Shown here: positions 7,697 to 16,102 of the stretch, piece after piece
How positions within the stretch are numbered: position 1 is the first letter of the stretch
Layout: every line of letters begins with the position of its first letter
Assembly: GCF_022352055.1 (NCBI RefSeq)
Contig: NZ_JAKRWM010000022.1
Location: 1-64,000 of the forward strand
Source of the DNA: Cohnella mopanensis
Lineage (GTDB): Bacteria; Bacillota; Bacilli; Paenibacillales; Paenibacillaceae
Length of the DNA: 64,000 nt
Direction: 5' to 3'
Made by a program: the position numbers and the translations under genes
Notes under the pieces: generated by a model
Database searches by the model: none
Told to the model about the DNA's origin: nothing
The model's input: only the letters and a program-made list of their open reading frames with translations

Positions 7697-8662
7697 CTCA
7701 TTAGTGCCGTGTGGCGGCACTAATACACTGGAAACCCTGCTCGCGAGCTCATTAGTGCCGTGTGGCGGCACTCTTACGCCGGAAACCCTGCTCGCGAGCT
7801 CATAAGTGCCGTGTTGCGGCTCTATTACGCTGGAAACCGTGGTCGCTTGCTCATTAGTGCCGTGTGGCGGCACTCTTACGCCGGAAACCCTGCTCGCGAG
7901 CTCATGAGTGCCGTGTGGCGGCACTATTACGCTGGAAACCCTGCTCGCAAGCTCATTAGTGCCGTGTTGCGGCACTATTACGCTGCAAACCCTGCTCGCG
8001 AGCTCATTAGTGCCGTGTGGCGGCACTATTACGCCGGAAACCCTCCTCGCGAGCTCATTAGTGCCGTGTGGCGGCACGATTACGCCGGAAACCCTGCTCG
8101 CGAGCTCATTAGTGCCGGGTGGCGGCACTATTACGCTGGAAACCCTGCTCGCGAGCTCATGAGTGCCGTGTGGCGGCACTATTACGCCGGAAACCCTCCT
8201 CGCGAGCTCATTAGTGCCGTGTGGCGGCACGATTACGCCGGAAACCCTGCTCGCGAGCTCATTAGTGCCGGGTGGCGGCACTATTACGCTGGAAACCCTG
8301 CTCGCGAGCTCATTAGTGCCGTGTGGCGGCACTATTACGCTGGAAACCAGTCTCGCGAGCTCAATAGTGCCGTGTGGTGGCACTTTACGCTGAAACCACT
8401 CTAGCGAGCTCATTAGTGTCGTGTGGCGGCACTATTATGCTGGAAACCCTGCTCGCGAGCTCATTAGTGCCGTGTGGCGGCACTATTACGCCGGAAACCC
8501 TGCTCGCGAGCTCATTAGTGCAGTGTGGCGGCGCTATTACGCTGGAAACCCTGCTCACGAGCTCATTAGTGCAGTGTGGCGGCGCTATTACGCTGGAAAC
8601 CCTGCTCACGAGCTCAATAGTGCCGTGTGGCGGCACTATCACGCTGAAACCACTCTCACGTG
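7697..8662. repeat. 51-bp palindromic tandem repeat array, 19 units
   Basis: Nineteen head-to-tail units fill the gap between tex and the aminopeptidase. Eighteen are about 51 bp; unit 14 (8360-8408) is 49 bp. Each unit begins CTCATTAGTGCCG and contains two dyads: AGTGCCG-TGTGG-CGGCACT (7-bp arms, 5-nt loop) and the perfect palindrome GCTCGCGAGC at the unit junction. Units are near identical, with point changes. Because 51 is a multiple of three, several frames on both strands are stop-free and translate as 17-residue repeats, but none has a ribosome-binding site. I treat it as non-coding. The array replaces the rsb stress genes found between ndoA and tex in B. subtilis. Confidence 0.93.
8003..8308. 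repeat. Higher-order 153-bp duplication inside the 51-bp array
   Basis: Units 7-9 (8003-8155) and 10-12 (8156-8308) are the same trio. Both carry CCTCCTCGCGAG in the first unit, CACGATTACG in the second and GTGCCGGGTGG in the third. The only difference seen is ATTAG versus ATGAG in the first unit. This indicates a recent three-unit duplication by slippage or unequal crossover. Confidence 0.85.
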
Positions 8663-8704
8663 CGAAATAGTACCATAGCGAACCGCTATCCCCTCACTTA
8701 CCGT

Positions 8705-8743
8705 AAAAAACGCCTCCCCGGCATTGGAAGCCCGGGAGAGGCG
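8705..8743 (-). terminator. Terminator of the M29 aminopeptidase gene
   Basis: On the minus strand a GC-rich stem (CGCCTCTCCCGG with CCGGGGAGGCG, one bulge) is followed by six T residues. It starts 20 bp beyond the stop codon. Confidence 0.8.
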
Positions 8744-8762
8744 ACTTATGAATTATGGTTGA

Positions 8763-9998
8763 TTAGATCGCCCAGTTTCCTTTGCGGAAGACCGGCACGA
8801 CCGTTCCGTCGGCCTGCACGCCATCGATGTCCATTTCCGCGGAACCGATCATGAAATCGACATGCGTAATGCTAGAGTTGACGCCATTGCTCGCCAGTTC
8901 TTCCGGAGACATATGCTTGCCGCCTTCGACGTTAAAGGCATACCCGCTTCCGATAGCCAGATGGTTCGAAGCGTTCTCGTCGAATAACGTGTTAAAGAAG
9001 AGCACGTTCGACTGCGAGATCGGGGATTCGTGCGGAACGAGCGCGACTTCGCCTAAGTAATGCGAGCCTTCGTCCGTATCCACCAGCTGTTGCAAAATAT
9101 CCTGCCCCTTCTCCGCTTCGGCGCGGACAATCCGGCCTTTCTCGAAGGTGATCTTGAAGCCATCGATAATATTGCCTCCGTGGCTTAACGGCTTCGTGCT
9201 CGATACGTATCCGTTCACGCCCGTTTTCTCCGGAACTGTAAATACTTCTTCCGTAGGCATATTGGCCATGAACGGAATGTTGTTCGCGTTCGTGCTGCTA
9301 GCCGCAACCCATATGTGTTTCTCAGGCAAGTCAATCGTAAGCTCCGTTCCCGGCGCCGTATAACGAAGCGTACGGAAGTGCTTCTCATTAAGTATATCGC
9401 TCTTGTGGTGAAGAGTCGCATTGTGCTCTTCCCAAGCTTTAACCGGATCGGGAGCATTCAAGCGAACCGACTTGAAGATCGCTTCCCATAGCTGATCTAC
9501 CGCGTGCTGCTCCGAGTCGCTGTTCGGGAACACCTTAAGCGCCCAATCTTTCGTCGAAGCCGCGACTACCGTCCAGCTTACTTTATCCGCTTGAATCGCT
9601 CTTCTGAATTCAGCAAGCCCTTGACCGGACGCCTTCTGATAATTGCCTATGCGCTTGGAGTCGATTCCTTTCAGCAAATCCGGATTCGGCGAAATGATCG
9701 AGATGAACGCGGCGCCATTGGCTACGAATGCGTTTCTTTTGGCCGTTTCCCATTCCGGGAACCGTGTAAACACATCATCCGCCGCCTTCTCGTACTTCAG
9801 ACGGGATAACGTCTCGTCAATCCAATCCACATGCACGTTGCTAGCTCCGGCTTCGTACGCTTTACCCGCAACTAGACGAACGAGGGTAGCCATTTCGACC
9901 GAACCCGTAATAAACACCTCTTGGTTCTCTTGCACGTTTACTCCGATTCTAACGATGAGTTCCGCATATTTTTCAAGTTGTTCGTTCAATGTTGTCAT
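8763..9998 (-). CDS. M29 family aminopeptidase (AmpS-like)
   Basis: A 411-residue cytosolic metallo-aminopeptidase of family M29 (thermophilic aminopeptidase T/AmpS type), near the normal length of 410. Recognisable segments are the N-terminal YAELIVRIGVNVQENQEVFI, the metal-ligand region EEVFTVPEKTGVNGYVSSTKPLSHGG, and the C-terminal HVDFMIGS with the DIDG that follows. The family removes N-terminal residues from peptides using two metal ions. The start at 9998 is chosen over an upstream in-frame ATG because GGAGAGG lies 8 nt before it and homologues begin there. It has its own terminator and lies downstream of the toxin gene ndoA. Confidence 0.93.
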   Translation of the reverse strand: MTTLNEQLEKYAELIVRIGVNVQENQEVFITGSVEMATLVRLVAGKAYEAGASNVHVDWIDETLSRLKYEKAADDVFTRFPEWETAKRNAFVANGAAFISIISPNPDLLKGIDSKRIGNYQKASGQGLAEFRRAIQADKVSWTVVAASTKDWALKVFPNSDSEQHAVDQLWEAIFKSVRLNAPDPVKAWEEHNATLHHKSDILNEKHFRTLRYTAPGTELTIDLPEKHIWVAASSTNANNIPFMANMPTEEVFTVPEKTGVNGYVSSTKPLSHGGNIIDGFKITFEKGRIVRAEAEKGQDILQQLVDTDEGSHYLGEVALVPHESPISQSNVLFFNTLFDENASNHLAIGSGYAFNVEGGKHMSPEELASNGVNSSITHVDFMIGSAEMDIDGVQADGTVVPVFRKGNWAI

Positions 9999-10075
9999 AT
10001 TCAAACCTCTCCAATCTCGTCGTAAAGTCACAAAAACGACAGGAAACCGCTCTCGCAGCCCCTGTCTCCGTATGT

Positions 10076-10426
10076 TCAAAAATCAATTAATCCTACGCTG
10101 ATCTGCAAAGCTTCATCCACTTTGCGCATCGTTTCGTCGTCCAAATGCGTAATTTTGTCCGTTAAACGTTGCTTGTCGATCGTCCGTATTTGTTCCAGCA
10201 GGATAACCGAATCCCGCTCCATGCCATGGGTTTTCGCTTCGATTTCGACGTGGGTTGGCAACTTCGCTTTCTGGATTTGCGCCGTTATGGCCGCTACGAT
10301 GACCGTCGGACTGAATCGGTTGCCGATATCGTTCTGAATAATCAGAACCGGGCGCACTCCGCCCTGTTCCGATCCGACGACCGGCGACAAATCCGCATAG
10401 AAAACATCCCCGCGTTTCACAATCAA
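10076..10426 (-). CDS. ndoA: EndoA/MazF-type mRNA interferase toxin
   Basis: A 116-residue MazF-family endoribonuclease almost identical in pattern to B. subtilis EndoA (NdoA), which cleaves mRNA at UACAU. Motifs: [19 protein letters not shown] at the N-terminus with the catalytic Arg region, [14 protein letters not shown], and the C-terminal [15 protein letters not shown]. Translation starts at a TTG three bases after the antitoxin stop, with only the antitoxin's end supplying a weak GGGGTG. Toxin output is therefore probably coupled to, and lower than, antitoxin output. Confidence 0.96.
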   Translation of the reverse strand: MIVKRGDVFYADLSPVVGSEQGGVRPVLIIQNDIGNRFSPTVIVAAITAQIQKAKLPTHVEIEAKTHGMERDSVILLEQIRTIDKQRLTDKITHLDDETMRKVDEALQISVGLIDF

Positions 10427-10429
10427 AGT

Positions 10430-10711
10430 TTACACCCCGCTCACAAGGCGACCGAGTATATTTTCCGCATCCTCTTCCGCGTGAAACGCTTCAGAGGCCA
10501 TATGCAGATTGATCTTAGCCATTTCCAAATACCCGCGCTGCATCGCGTCGCGAATTAACCGCTTCTTGCGATCAACCAGGTAGTGCTTCATCGCCTGGCG
10601 AATAATCTCGCTGCGGTTCGTGTTTTCCTTGGCGACGACAAAGTCGACTTCGCGCAACAAATGATCCGGAAGACTGATCATAATGCGTTTCGTATTGTGT
10701 AAATTGGCCAC
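10430..10711 (-). CDS. ndoAI: EndoAI antitoxin (ribbon-helix-helix)
   Basis: A 93-residue ribbon-helix-helix antitoxin (CopG/MetJ-like), the partner of EndoA. The N-terminal strand RIMISLPDHLLREVDF and helix RSEIIRQAMKHYL form the DNA-binding fold; the acidic C-terminal tail blocks the toxin active site in the B. subtilis complex. It starts at a GTG with GGGGGTG upstream. It precedes the toxin gene by 3 bp and follows alr, the same order as in B. subtilis. Confidence 0.95.
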   Translation of the reverse strand: MANLHNTKRIMISLPDHLLREVDFVVAKENTNRSEIIRQAMKHYLVDRKKRLIRDAMQRGYLEMAKINLHMASEAFHAEEDAENILGRLVSGV

Positions 10712-10900
10712 CGAACGGACACCCCCAAAGATTTTCCAACAAGCACCCTATTTCCCAGTATGCATGAGTTAGCTTAGAAATATACGATTTCGCGGTCATT
10801 CATCTTACCGCCCTTTGGCGGCGACATAGTCGTACTAATAATAATTCGATAGACGGATTTAACAATCCTGCCTTTACGGGGCAGAAAAAACCTTCCAATA

Positions 10901-12088
10901 TTATCCTAATATCGGATTAACAACCGAGACGATCTCCCCGCCGCTTCTGTAAATACGCGGAACCCGCGCCGCCAACATGCAGATCAATTCATAAGGAATC
11001 GTGCCTAGTTTGGCTGCGACCTCTTCGGCAGTAAGAACGGCGTCTCCTTGCCGACCAATCAGCACGACCTCTTCTCCGGGTTGAATCTTCGGGCTGTCGG
11101 ACGTTTCCGCTTCATTCAGACGGACCATGCATTGATCCATGCAAATCGTACCCAACACAGGAACCCTGCGTCCACGGACAAGCACTTCCGCTTTACCGCT
11201 TAACATTCGGCTAAAGCCGTCCGCATAACCGATCGGAAGGGTGCCGATAGTCTCCTCGCCTTGCGTAAAATAGCGAGTACCGTAGCTGATGCCCTCTCCA
11301 GCCGGCAGGTTCTTGATATGCACGACGGATGTTTTCAAAGAAAGTACCGGTTCTAATCGCAAATGTTCGGTATTCACTTCATCGCTTGGATATAGACCGT
11401 ACATGCTGATGCCTAACCGTAACATTTGACCTACATGCTCTGGCAAATCGATTCCCGCGGCGCTGTTGCCGCTGTGAATGATGGAAATCGGCAGCCCGGA
11501 ACGGCGTACGTAATCTACCACGCCTGCAAATCGCTCGATCTGAAGAAGCGTATACGCTTTATTGTCTTCATCCGCGCGAGCATAATGGGTGAACAGACCT
11601 TCTACTTCCAATTGGGGAATTGAGAAGGCTCTCTCCAGAAAACGCTCCGCTTGTTGACCCGGCAGCAAACCCAGTCTACCCATACCGGAATCGATCTTGA
11701 TATGCGCCTTTAATTTACGGCCGGATGCGCTCGGAGGAAGACTCTCTACCTCATCTAACATTTGATCTCGATATAACGTAACGGTAATGCCTTGCTCTCT
11801 AGCGAGCAAATAACCTAGCGGAGGCGTATATCCCAACACCAGAATAGGAGCGTCGATTCCTGCGGCCCGCAATTGCAACGCCTCATCCAGGAACGCGACC
11901 CCCAAGTAATCGGCGCCGGAAGCCACCGCTCTTCTTGCAATCTCTACTGCCCCGTGCCCGTAAGCATTCGCCTTGACCGATGCCAACAATTTGGTGCCAA
12001 CGGCTAAATGTTCACGGAAAACCCCGATATTACGATCAAGGGCGTCTAGGGAAATCTCGGCCACGGTTGGCCGGTAATAACAGTCCAC
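10901..12088 (-). CDS. alr: Alanine racemase
   Basis: A 395-residue PLP enzyme interconverting L- and D-alanine for peptidoglycan. The PLP lysine lies in ASVKANAYGHG at about residues 36-46. The second-domain active-site tyrosine lies in GEGISYGTRYFT, and the cofactor-binding GLFTHYARADE and GLYPSDEVN regions are present. It begins with GTG preceded by a modest AGGTGA. It is downstream of the YdcC-like lipoprotein and upstream of ndoAI-ndoA, as in Bacillales. Confidence 0.96.
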   Translation of the reverse strand: MDCYYRPTVAEISLDALDRNIGVFREHLAVGTKLLASVKANAYGHGAVEIARRAVASGADYLGVAFLDEALQLRAAGIDAPILVLGYTPPLGYLLAREQGITVTLYRDQMLDEVESLPPSASGRKLKAHIKIDSGMGRLGLLPGQQAERFLERAFSIPQLEVEGLFTHYARADEDNKAYTLLQIERFAGVVDYVRRSGLPISIIHSGNSAAGIDLPEHVGQMLRLGISMYGLYPSDEVNTEHLRLEPVLSLKTSVVHIKNLPAGEGISYGTRYFTQGEETIGTLPIGYADGFSRMLSGKAEVLVRGRRVPVLGTICMDQCMVRLNEAETSDSPKIQPGEEVVLIGRQGDAVLTAEEVAAKLGTIPYELICMLAARVPRIYRSGGEIVSVVNPILG

Positions 12089-12199
12089 GGACCGTTCACC
12101 TACCCTGCTGCGAAAAGCTACAATAAAGTAATGTTACCGGGAGGAGGGGGTACTGTCAACGTTATTCAAGCAGGCAACCTTTTCCTTCTTGGAACAGAT

Positions 12200-12228
12200 C
12201 AGGGCCGATCAGGAAGCGATCGGCCCTG
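12200..12228. terminator. Strong hairpin between ydcC-like gene and alr
   Basis: A perfect 11-bp stem, CAGGGCCGATC with GATCGGCCCTG, around a 7-nt loop, 12 bp beyond the lipoprotein stop. No strong T run follows on either strand, so it may be a weak terminator or a processing site rather than a full stop. Confidence 0.55.
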
Positions 12229-12239
12229 TTTGACCTGTC

Positions 12240-13373
12240 TTATTTCCCAGAAGATTGCTCCATCGTTTGCGCGATGCGAATCATATCTTCCTCAGGCAAA
12301 TCTTGCGAGCTTAAGCGATATTCCACGCCATCATTGCTCCACGTGAGCGTTTTCGTCTCGCCTTCCGTCAAATGCCCGAGCGTAAAGCCAAGATCGCGTA
12401 CGAGCCCCGCACTTAACGTGACTGCCCTATCCTTGGCTACCATCTCCACGATCGTGAAGTCGTAGCTGCCCGAGTAGCGAAGCATCACGCCTTGAGAATC
12501 CCCAATCTGCAGATCGCTATGATCCTGAAGCTCCACGCCGGCAGGCAGAGCCTCCGCGTCCGGCTCTATCATCGAGAAGCTAACCGGCTCGGCAGGCATC
12601 CCGGTTCCATCCGGCTGCGCGGAAGTCTCATCGCTCGGCGTTACCGTAGCTTCCGGAGAGGAACTGGCATTCGGCGCTGCCGAAGAATCGGGGCTCGCGC
12701 TACCCTCTCCGGTATCGGAAGGCTTCGCATTCGGCGCTATTCCCATGTTCTTATTCATGTCGAACGCCGATTTATCGAACTTCTTATCGAAGTTGAACGA
12801 GTCGAAGGCGACCTCGACCATCTTGTTGCCGTTCGCGTCCGATACCTCTACATGGCTTGGCGCATAAGTCTTCTGATCCAACCAGATCTTCTGGCGGGCG
12901 AACGAACCGTTCTGATAGTTTCCTGCCATTACGTCGAATACGTAGCTATCCTTGTCCGTCGTGAACTGTCTGGAGTTATCCAGGAGAATGCTCTTCGCTA
13001 ATGTCTGGAACAAGTACACTTGGCCTTGGTTGTCCGGCCAGTCGCTTTGGAACCGGTAGCTCTTGTTGAGCTGCGGCGTCAGAACGAACACCCCTTCTTC
13101 ATTGCGTAGAACGATTTGCGTGATATCCCTCTTAGCGTTAGTTAATGAAATGCGATACAAATCCGGTTTCTGGTACCATACCTCGACTTTGTACTCAAGC
13201 GGCTGCTGTCCTGTATGTAATGTCATCGTACCGCTGCCTTCATAACTCTCCATCTTGGTTACGACTTTGTCCAGGTCCTTCACGATCGAATCCGCATTTT
13301 TGCTCCCGCAACCGGCCAAGAAGATGACCGAGAATAGGGCAATAGCGGTGATCCATGAAATCCGACGACGCAT
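12240..13373 (-). CDS. YdcC/GerS-like outer-membrane-lipoprotein-sorting (LolA-fold) lipoprotein
   Basis: A 377-residue lipoprotein with a signal sequence (RRRISWITAIALFSVIFLAGC) and lipobox FLAGC, so it is anchored outside the membrane. The following LolA/LppX-like domain (about residues 40-220; KPDLYRISLTN, SYVFDVMAG, KIWLDQKTYAPSHVE) matches B. subtilis YdcC, a sporulation-sigma-controlled protein, and the clostridial germination lipoprotein GerS. An inserted Ser/Pro/Thr-rich linker of about 60 residues separates it from a second C-terminal domain. The start at 13373 is chosen for AGAGGGG at 8 nt. It precedes alr as in B. subtilis. Confidence 0.85.
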   Translation of the reverse strand: MRRRISWITAIALFSVIFLAGCGSKNADSIVKDLDKVVTKMESYEGSGTMTLHTGQQPLEYKVEVWYQKPDLYRISLTNAKRDITQIVLRNEEGVFVLTPQLNKSYRFQSDWPDNQGQVYLFQTLAKSILLDNSRQFTTDKDSYVFDVMAGNYQNGSFARQKIWLDQKTYAPSHVEVSDANGNKMVEVAFDSFNFDKKFDKSAFDMNKNMGIAPNAKPSDTGEGSASPDSSAAPNASSSPEATVTPSDETSAQPDGTGMPAEPVSFSMIEPDAEALPAGVELQDHSDLQIGDSQGVMLRYSGSYDFTIVEMVAKDRAVTLSAGLVRDLGFTLGHLTEGETKTLTWSNDGVEYRLSSQDLPEEDMIRIAQTMEQSSGK

Positions 13374-13591
13374 GCGATCCACCCCTCTGCACATTAATAA
13401 TTCCATGGTTCATTTCTATGAGGGGACTTGACCAATTATGCAGACGAGTTCCGGCTTGGACGAGAGACAAGATATTTGACAATAATAATCGGCAGGAATG
13501 TCATCAAAGGATGATCTTTGCCCGGGTAATTGAAAAGCCTTGCCGGTTTATATATACTAACCCTATCGTTCATACGAAGGAGCTGGTAACG

Positions 13592-13696
13592 ATGGCAATA
13601 AACGATTGTCGGAATAGCACAGCTCATGCAAAGCCTGTTCAAGGGGCGATACTTTGCATGGGCGAAACGTTGGTCAATTTTGAATCGCCCGTATAA
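13592..13696 (+). CDS. Possible small protein (34 aa), unknown
   Basis: A 34-residue frame with a very good ribosome-binding site (GAAGGAG, 9 nt before ATG). It contains two cysteines and a short amphipathic segment; I recognise no family. A 9-bp inverted repeat (CATGCAAAG at 13625-13633, CTTTGCATG at 13652-13660) lies inside it, which could instead make this a structured leader of the downstream EF-G-binding protein gene. The call rests on the ribosome-binding site alone. Confidence 0.35.
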   Translation: MAINDCRNSTAHAKPVQGAILCMGETLVNFESPV

Positions 13697-13768
13697 ATAG
13701 TCATCGTTTCTAGTCATGGGCTTTGCACCTTATTTCCCGCAAAAATTACGGATAAGGGGCTGTAAGCT

Positions 13769-14416
13769 ATGCAAAAACCATTTATTAGAAACCATCAATA
13801 TAACTTGATAAAAAAACAGGCACGTCTTGTGCAAAATGCATTACGGACGGTGTCCGACCGCAATGTCATCCAATCCGTCAGGGAAGGTGCTGAATACACG
13901 ATTGCCGAGCAGTTCCGGGAGCCGGAGCAGCGTGAGAGGGTCCAGGGTATTTCTCTGTTGGAGACGTCGGAGCAACTTGAAGCGTACCTCCGGGAGTTGG
14001 AGCTCTATCTGCTGGAATTTCCGGAGCTGACGGAAATTCAGATACGCAAGCTGTTCCCGAAGAACAAGAAGCTGAAGGTTCCCGATCTTAAGCAGATGGA
14101 CCGCCGGTACATGTCCTATCTAAGCTGGATGGATATCGCCACGAATAAGCTGTTCATGGTTTATCCTGTAGACGGCCAATTCGTCGGCCTGGAAGGCAGA
14201 TACACCCCAATCAATAAACAAGGCTACTGCTTTATCTGCAACAAACAGGAGGAGCTCGCCCTGTTCTCAGCCCTCTCGAAAAAGAGGCCGGAGAAGTCCT
14301 CACCAGACTACTATAAAACGGTAGGCAATTATCTGTGCACGGATAGTCAGGCGTGTAATGAGAATATGACCGACCTGTCTGCTTTGGAGAGATTCATAGC
14401 GTCCGTTATGGCCTAA
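13769..14416 (+). CDS. FusB/FusC-type elongation factor G-binding protein
   Basis: A 215-residue two-domain protein. The N-terminal helical bundle (FBP_N, about 1-85) is followed by a C-terminal treble-clef zinc-finger domain with ligands in YCFICNK and YLCTDSQACNE, as in staphylococcal FusB/FusC. Those proteins bind EF-G and release ribosomes stalled by fusidic acid. Chromosomal members such as this are common in Bacillales, and the natural role is probably ribosome rescue or EF-G recycling; drug resistance cannot be assumed. It starts at ATG 13769 and has its own terminator. Confidence 0.88.
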   Translation: MQKPFIRNHQYNLIKKQARLVQNALRTVSDRNVIQSVREGAEYTIAEQFREPEQRERVQGISLLETSEQLEAYLRELELYLLEFPELTEIQIRKLFPKNKKLKVPDLKQMDRRYMSYLSWMDIATNKLFMVYPVDGQFVGLEGRYTPINKQGYCFICNKQEELALFSALSKKRPEKSSPDYYKTVGNYLCTDSQACNENMTDLSALERFIASVMA

Positions 14417-14460
14417 GCCATCATTGAGCAACTCTTTGGCTTGTAGTTGATTGTAAACAT

Positions 14461-14514
14461 GAAAACCATTGAATCCATATGCGCGGTCTCTGCATACGGT
14501 TCAATGGTTTTTTG
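14461..14514 (+). terminator. Terminator after the EF-G-binding protein gene
   Basis: The stem AAAACCATTGAA with TTCAATGGTTTT encloses a 27-nt loop that can itself pair (CATATGCGCG/GCATACG, imperfect), followed by a T run. It lies 45 bp beyond the stop codon. Confidence 0.82.
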
Positions 14515-14603
14515 CTTCTTGCAAACAGCATTATTGAAATTACTTTTCTTGGCGGATATAATGCTAAAAATAGGCTCTAGGTTATTGGAGGATACGAGAC
14601 GAT

Positions 14604-15137
14604 ATGACGATCTATATCGCATTGATAAGAGGGATTAACGTCGGAGGAAATAATAAGGTTCCTATGGCCGAGCTTAAAAAGGCCTATGAAGCCATAGGCC
14701 TTAATCGAGTCCAAACCTATATCCAAAGCGGTAATGTGCTATTCGAGTCGGAGGAAAGCGCGAATATGCTACGTCCCAAGCTTGAGCAAGCGATAGAGGA
14801 GACTTTCGGCATCAACGTCACCGTCGCCTTGAGATCCGCCGAACAATGGGAACGGATCGTTGCGAATTGCCCCTATGGCAGAGAAGCACTATTAGAAGGC
14901 GCGAGCATTCAAGTCACCGTATTAACCGAACCTCCATCTCCGAAAGCCATTGCCGCACTGGAAGCGAGCAAGGACGTCGATGAGTACCATATCCATGGAC
15001 TGGAAATTTACTTCTTGTTCCGACGAAGCATGCTTGATTCCAAGCTTGCCAAAAGCCTCACTAAGTTAGGGAATACCGCTACCTCTCGCAATATGAACAC
15101 GATGAATAAATTAGCGGAGCTGGCTAAGAAAATGTAA
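14604..15137 (+). CDS. DUF1697 family protein
   Basis: A 177-residue soluble protein with the DUF1697 signature at its N-terminus: YIALIRGINVGGNNKVPMAEL followed by TYIQSGNVLFES. The end, NTATSRNMNTMNKL, is also characteristic. The family has a ferredoxin-like fold but no known function. A ribosome-binding site (GGAGGATACGAGACGAT) precedes the ATG. It stands alone, converging on the SDR gene across a shared hairpin. Confidence 0.92.
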   Translation: MTIYIALIRGINVGGNNKVPMAELKKAYEAIGLNRVQTYIQSGNVLFESEESANMLRPKLEQAIEETFGINVTVALRSAEQWERIVANCPYGREALLEGASIQVTVLTEPPSPKAIAALEASKDVDEYHIHGLEIYFLFRRSMLDSKLAKSLTKLGNTATSRNMNTMNKLAELAKKM

Positions 15138-15153
15138 ACGATGCATGCTTAAT

Positions 15154-15185
15154 AGAGGCTGCCTAATGAACGGCAGCCTCTTCCT
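15154..15185. terminator. Shared terminator, DUF1697 / SDR genes
   Basis: A perfect 10-bp stem AGAGGCTGCC with GGCAGCCTCT around an 8-nt loop, followed by TTCCTTA on the plus strand. It lies between two convergent genes and could act in both directions, though its T tract is weak. Confidence 0.65.
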
Positions 15186-15199
15186 TATCCTTAACCCGT

Positions 15200-15949
15200 T
15201 TATTTAAATGAAGCATACCCCTGATCGACCATGACGACGCTTCCGTTAATGGCTTCAGCTTCCTCTAGGGAAACCAAGTACACGGCATTCGCAACCGTCT
15301 CCGGTTTCGTCAACTCGCCACCCATAACCTTCGCGCGCATGCTGTCCAGCATGCCGCTATCCTTAAATCCCTGAATGATCGGCGTATCTACGGCTCCGGG
15401 AGCTACAGCAATAACCCGAATGCCATGCGGAGCTAATTCCAATGCCGCCGATTTGCTCATCATAATGACTGCGCCTTTAGTGGCATGATAAGCAAACGTA
15501 CCCGGAGAAGCCAGGAATCCGAATACGGACGCCGTATTAATGATTACGCCCCTAATTCCGAGTTCCTTCATCTTATTACCCGCCGCGATAATGCCATAGG
15601 CAACGCCATGCTGATTCACCGCGATCGTTCTATGGTACAGATCCATATTTTGCGACAGAACCGGTCCCGCTCCACCGATTCCGGCATTATTGTACATCAC
15701 GTCGATACGGCCATATAACTCGACCGCTTTATTCACTAACGCTTCGACATCCGCTTGATTGGATACATCCACCTTTACGAACGACGCCTCGCCGCCTTTG
15801 TCCTGAATCAGCTTAACCGTTTCTTGCCCGCCGGCTTCGTTATAATCCGCCACGACCACTTTATCGCCTTTGCTGGCGAATTTGAGGCTGGCTTCCCGTC
15901 CGATTCCGCTAGCTCCACCCGTAATAACCGCTACTCTTTGCGTAGTCAA
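15200..15949 (-). CDS. SDR family NAD(P)-dependent oxidoreductase
   Basis: A 249-residue classical short-chain dehydrogenase. The cofactor motif TGGASGIG is at about residues 10-17, NNAGIGG in the middle, and the catalytic Ser-Tyr-Lys set appears as NTASVFG then YHATKGA. The acidic residue after the second strand (VVADYN) suggests NAD(H) over NADP(H). The start is TTG at 15949, with AGGAGG 8 nt ahead; the frame is open 19 codons further upstream, but without a site. It is divergent from a LysR gene 150 bp away, its likely regulator. The substrate is unknown. Confidence 0.9.
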   Translation of the reverse strand: MTTQRVAVITGGASGIGREASLKFASKGDKVVVADYNEAGGQETVKLIQDKGGEASFVKVDVSNQADVEALVNKAVELYGRIDVMYNNAGIGGAGPVLSQNMDLYHRTIAVNQHGVAYGIIAAGNKMKELGIRGVIINTASVFGFLASPGTFAYHATKGAVIMMSKSAALELAPHGIRVIAVAPGAVDTPIIQGFKDSGMLDSMRAKVMGGELTKPETVANAVYLVSLEEAEAINGSVVMVDQGYASFK

Positions 15950-16102
15950 TTGAATGACCTCCTGATGTATGAAATGGTTGAATGGATTGTTGCTTGGCAT
16001 GTACAACTTCCTTGCTTGCCTTCATTGTACTCTCGATCTATGATTATTAAAATTTAAGCTTTCTAAACATTCATTAAGATAGACTAAAGGATTGATGCCG
16101 GA

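Noticed and set aside
7697-8662. CRISPR array
   Set aside because: Units are continuous with no unique spacers, and no cas genes are near.
7625-8670. Several long open frames on both strands encoding 17-residue repeats (262, 214, 98, 85 residues)
   Set aside because: They follow from a period divisible by three and lack ribosome-binding sites. Different frames are equally open, which is not expected of a coding gene.
10870-10890. Terminator downstream of alr
   Set aside because: The small CTGCC/GGCAG hairpin has A residues on the wrong side for the minus-strand gene.
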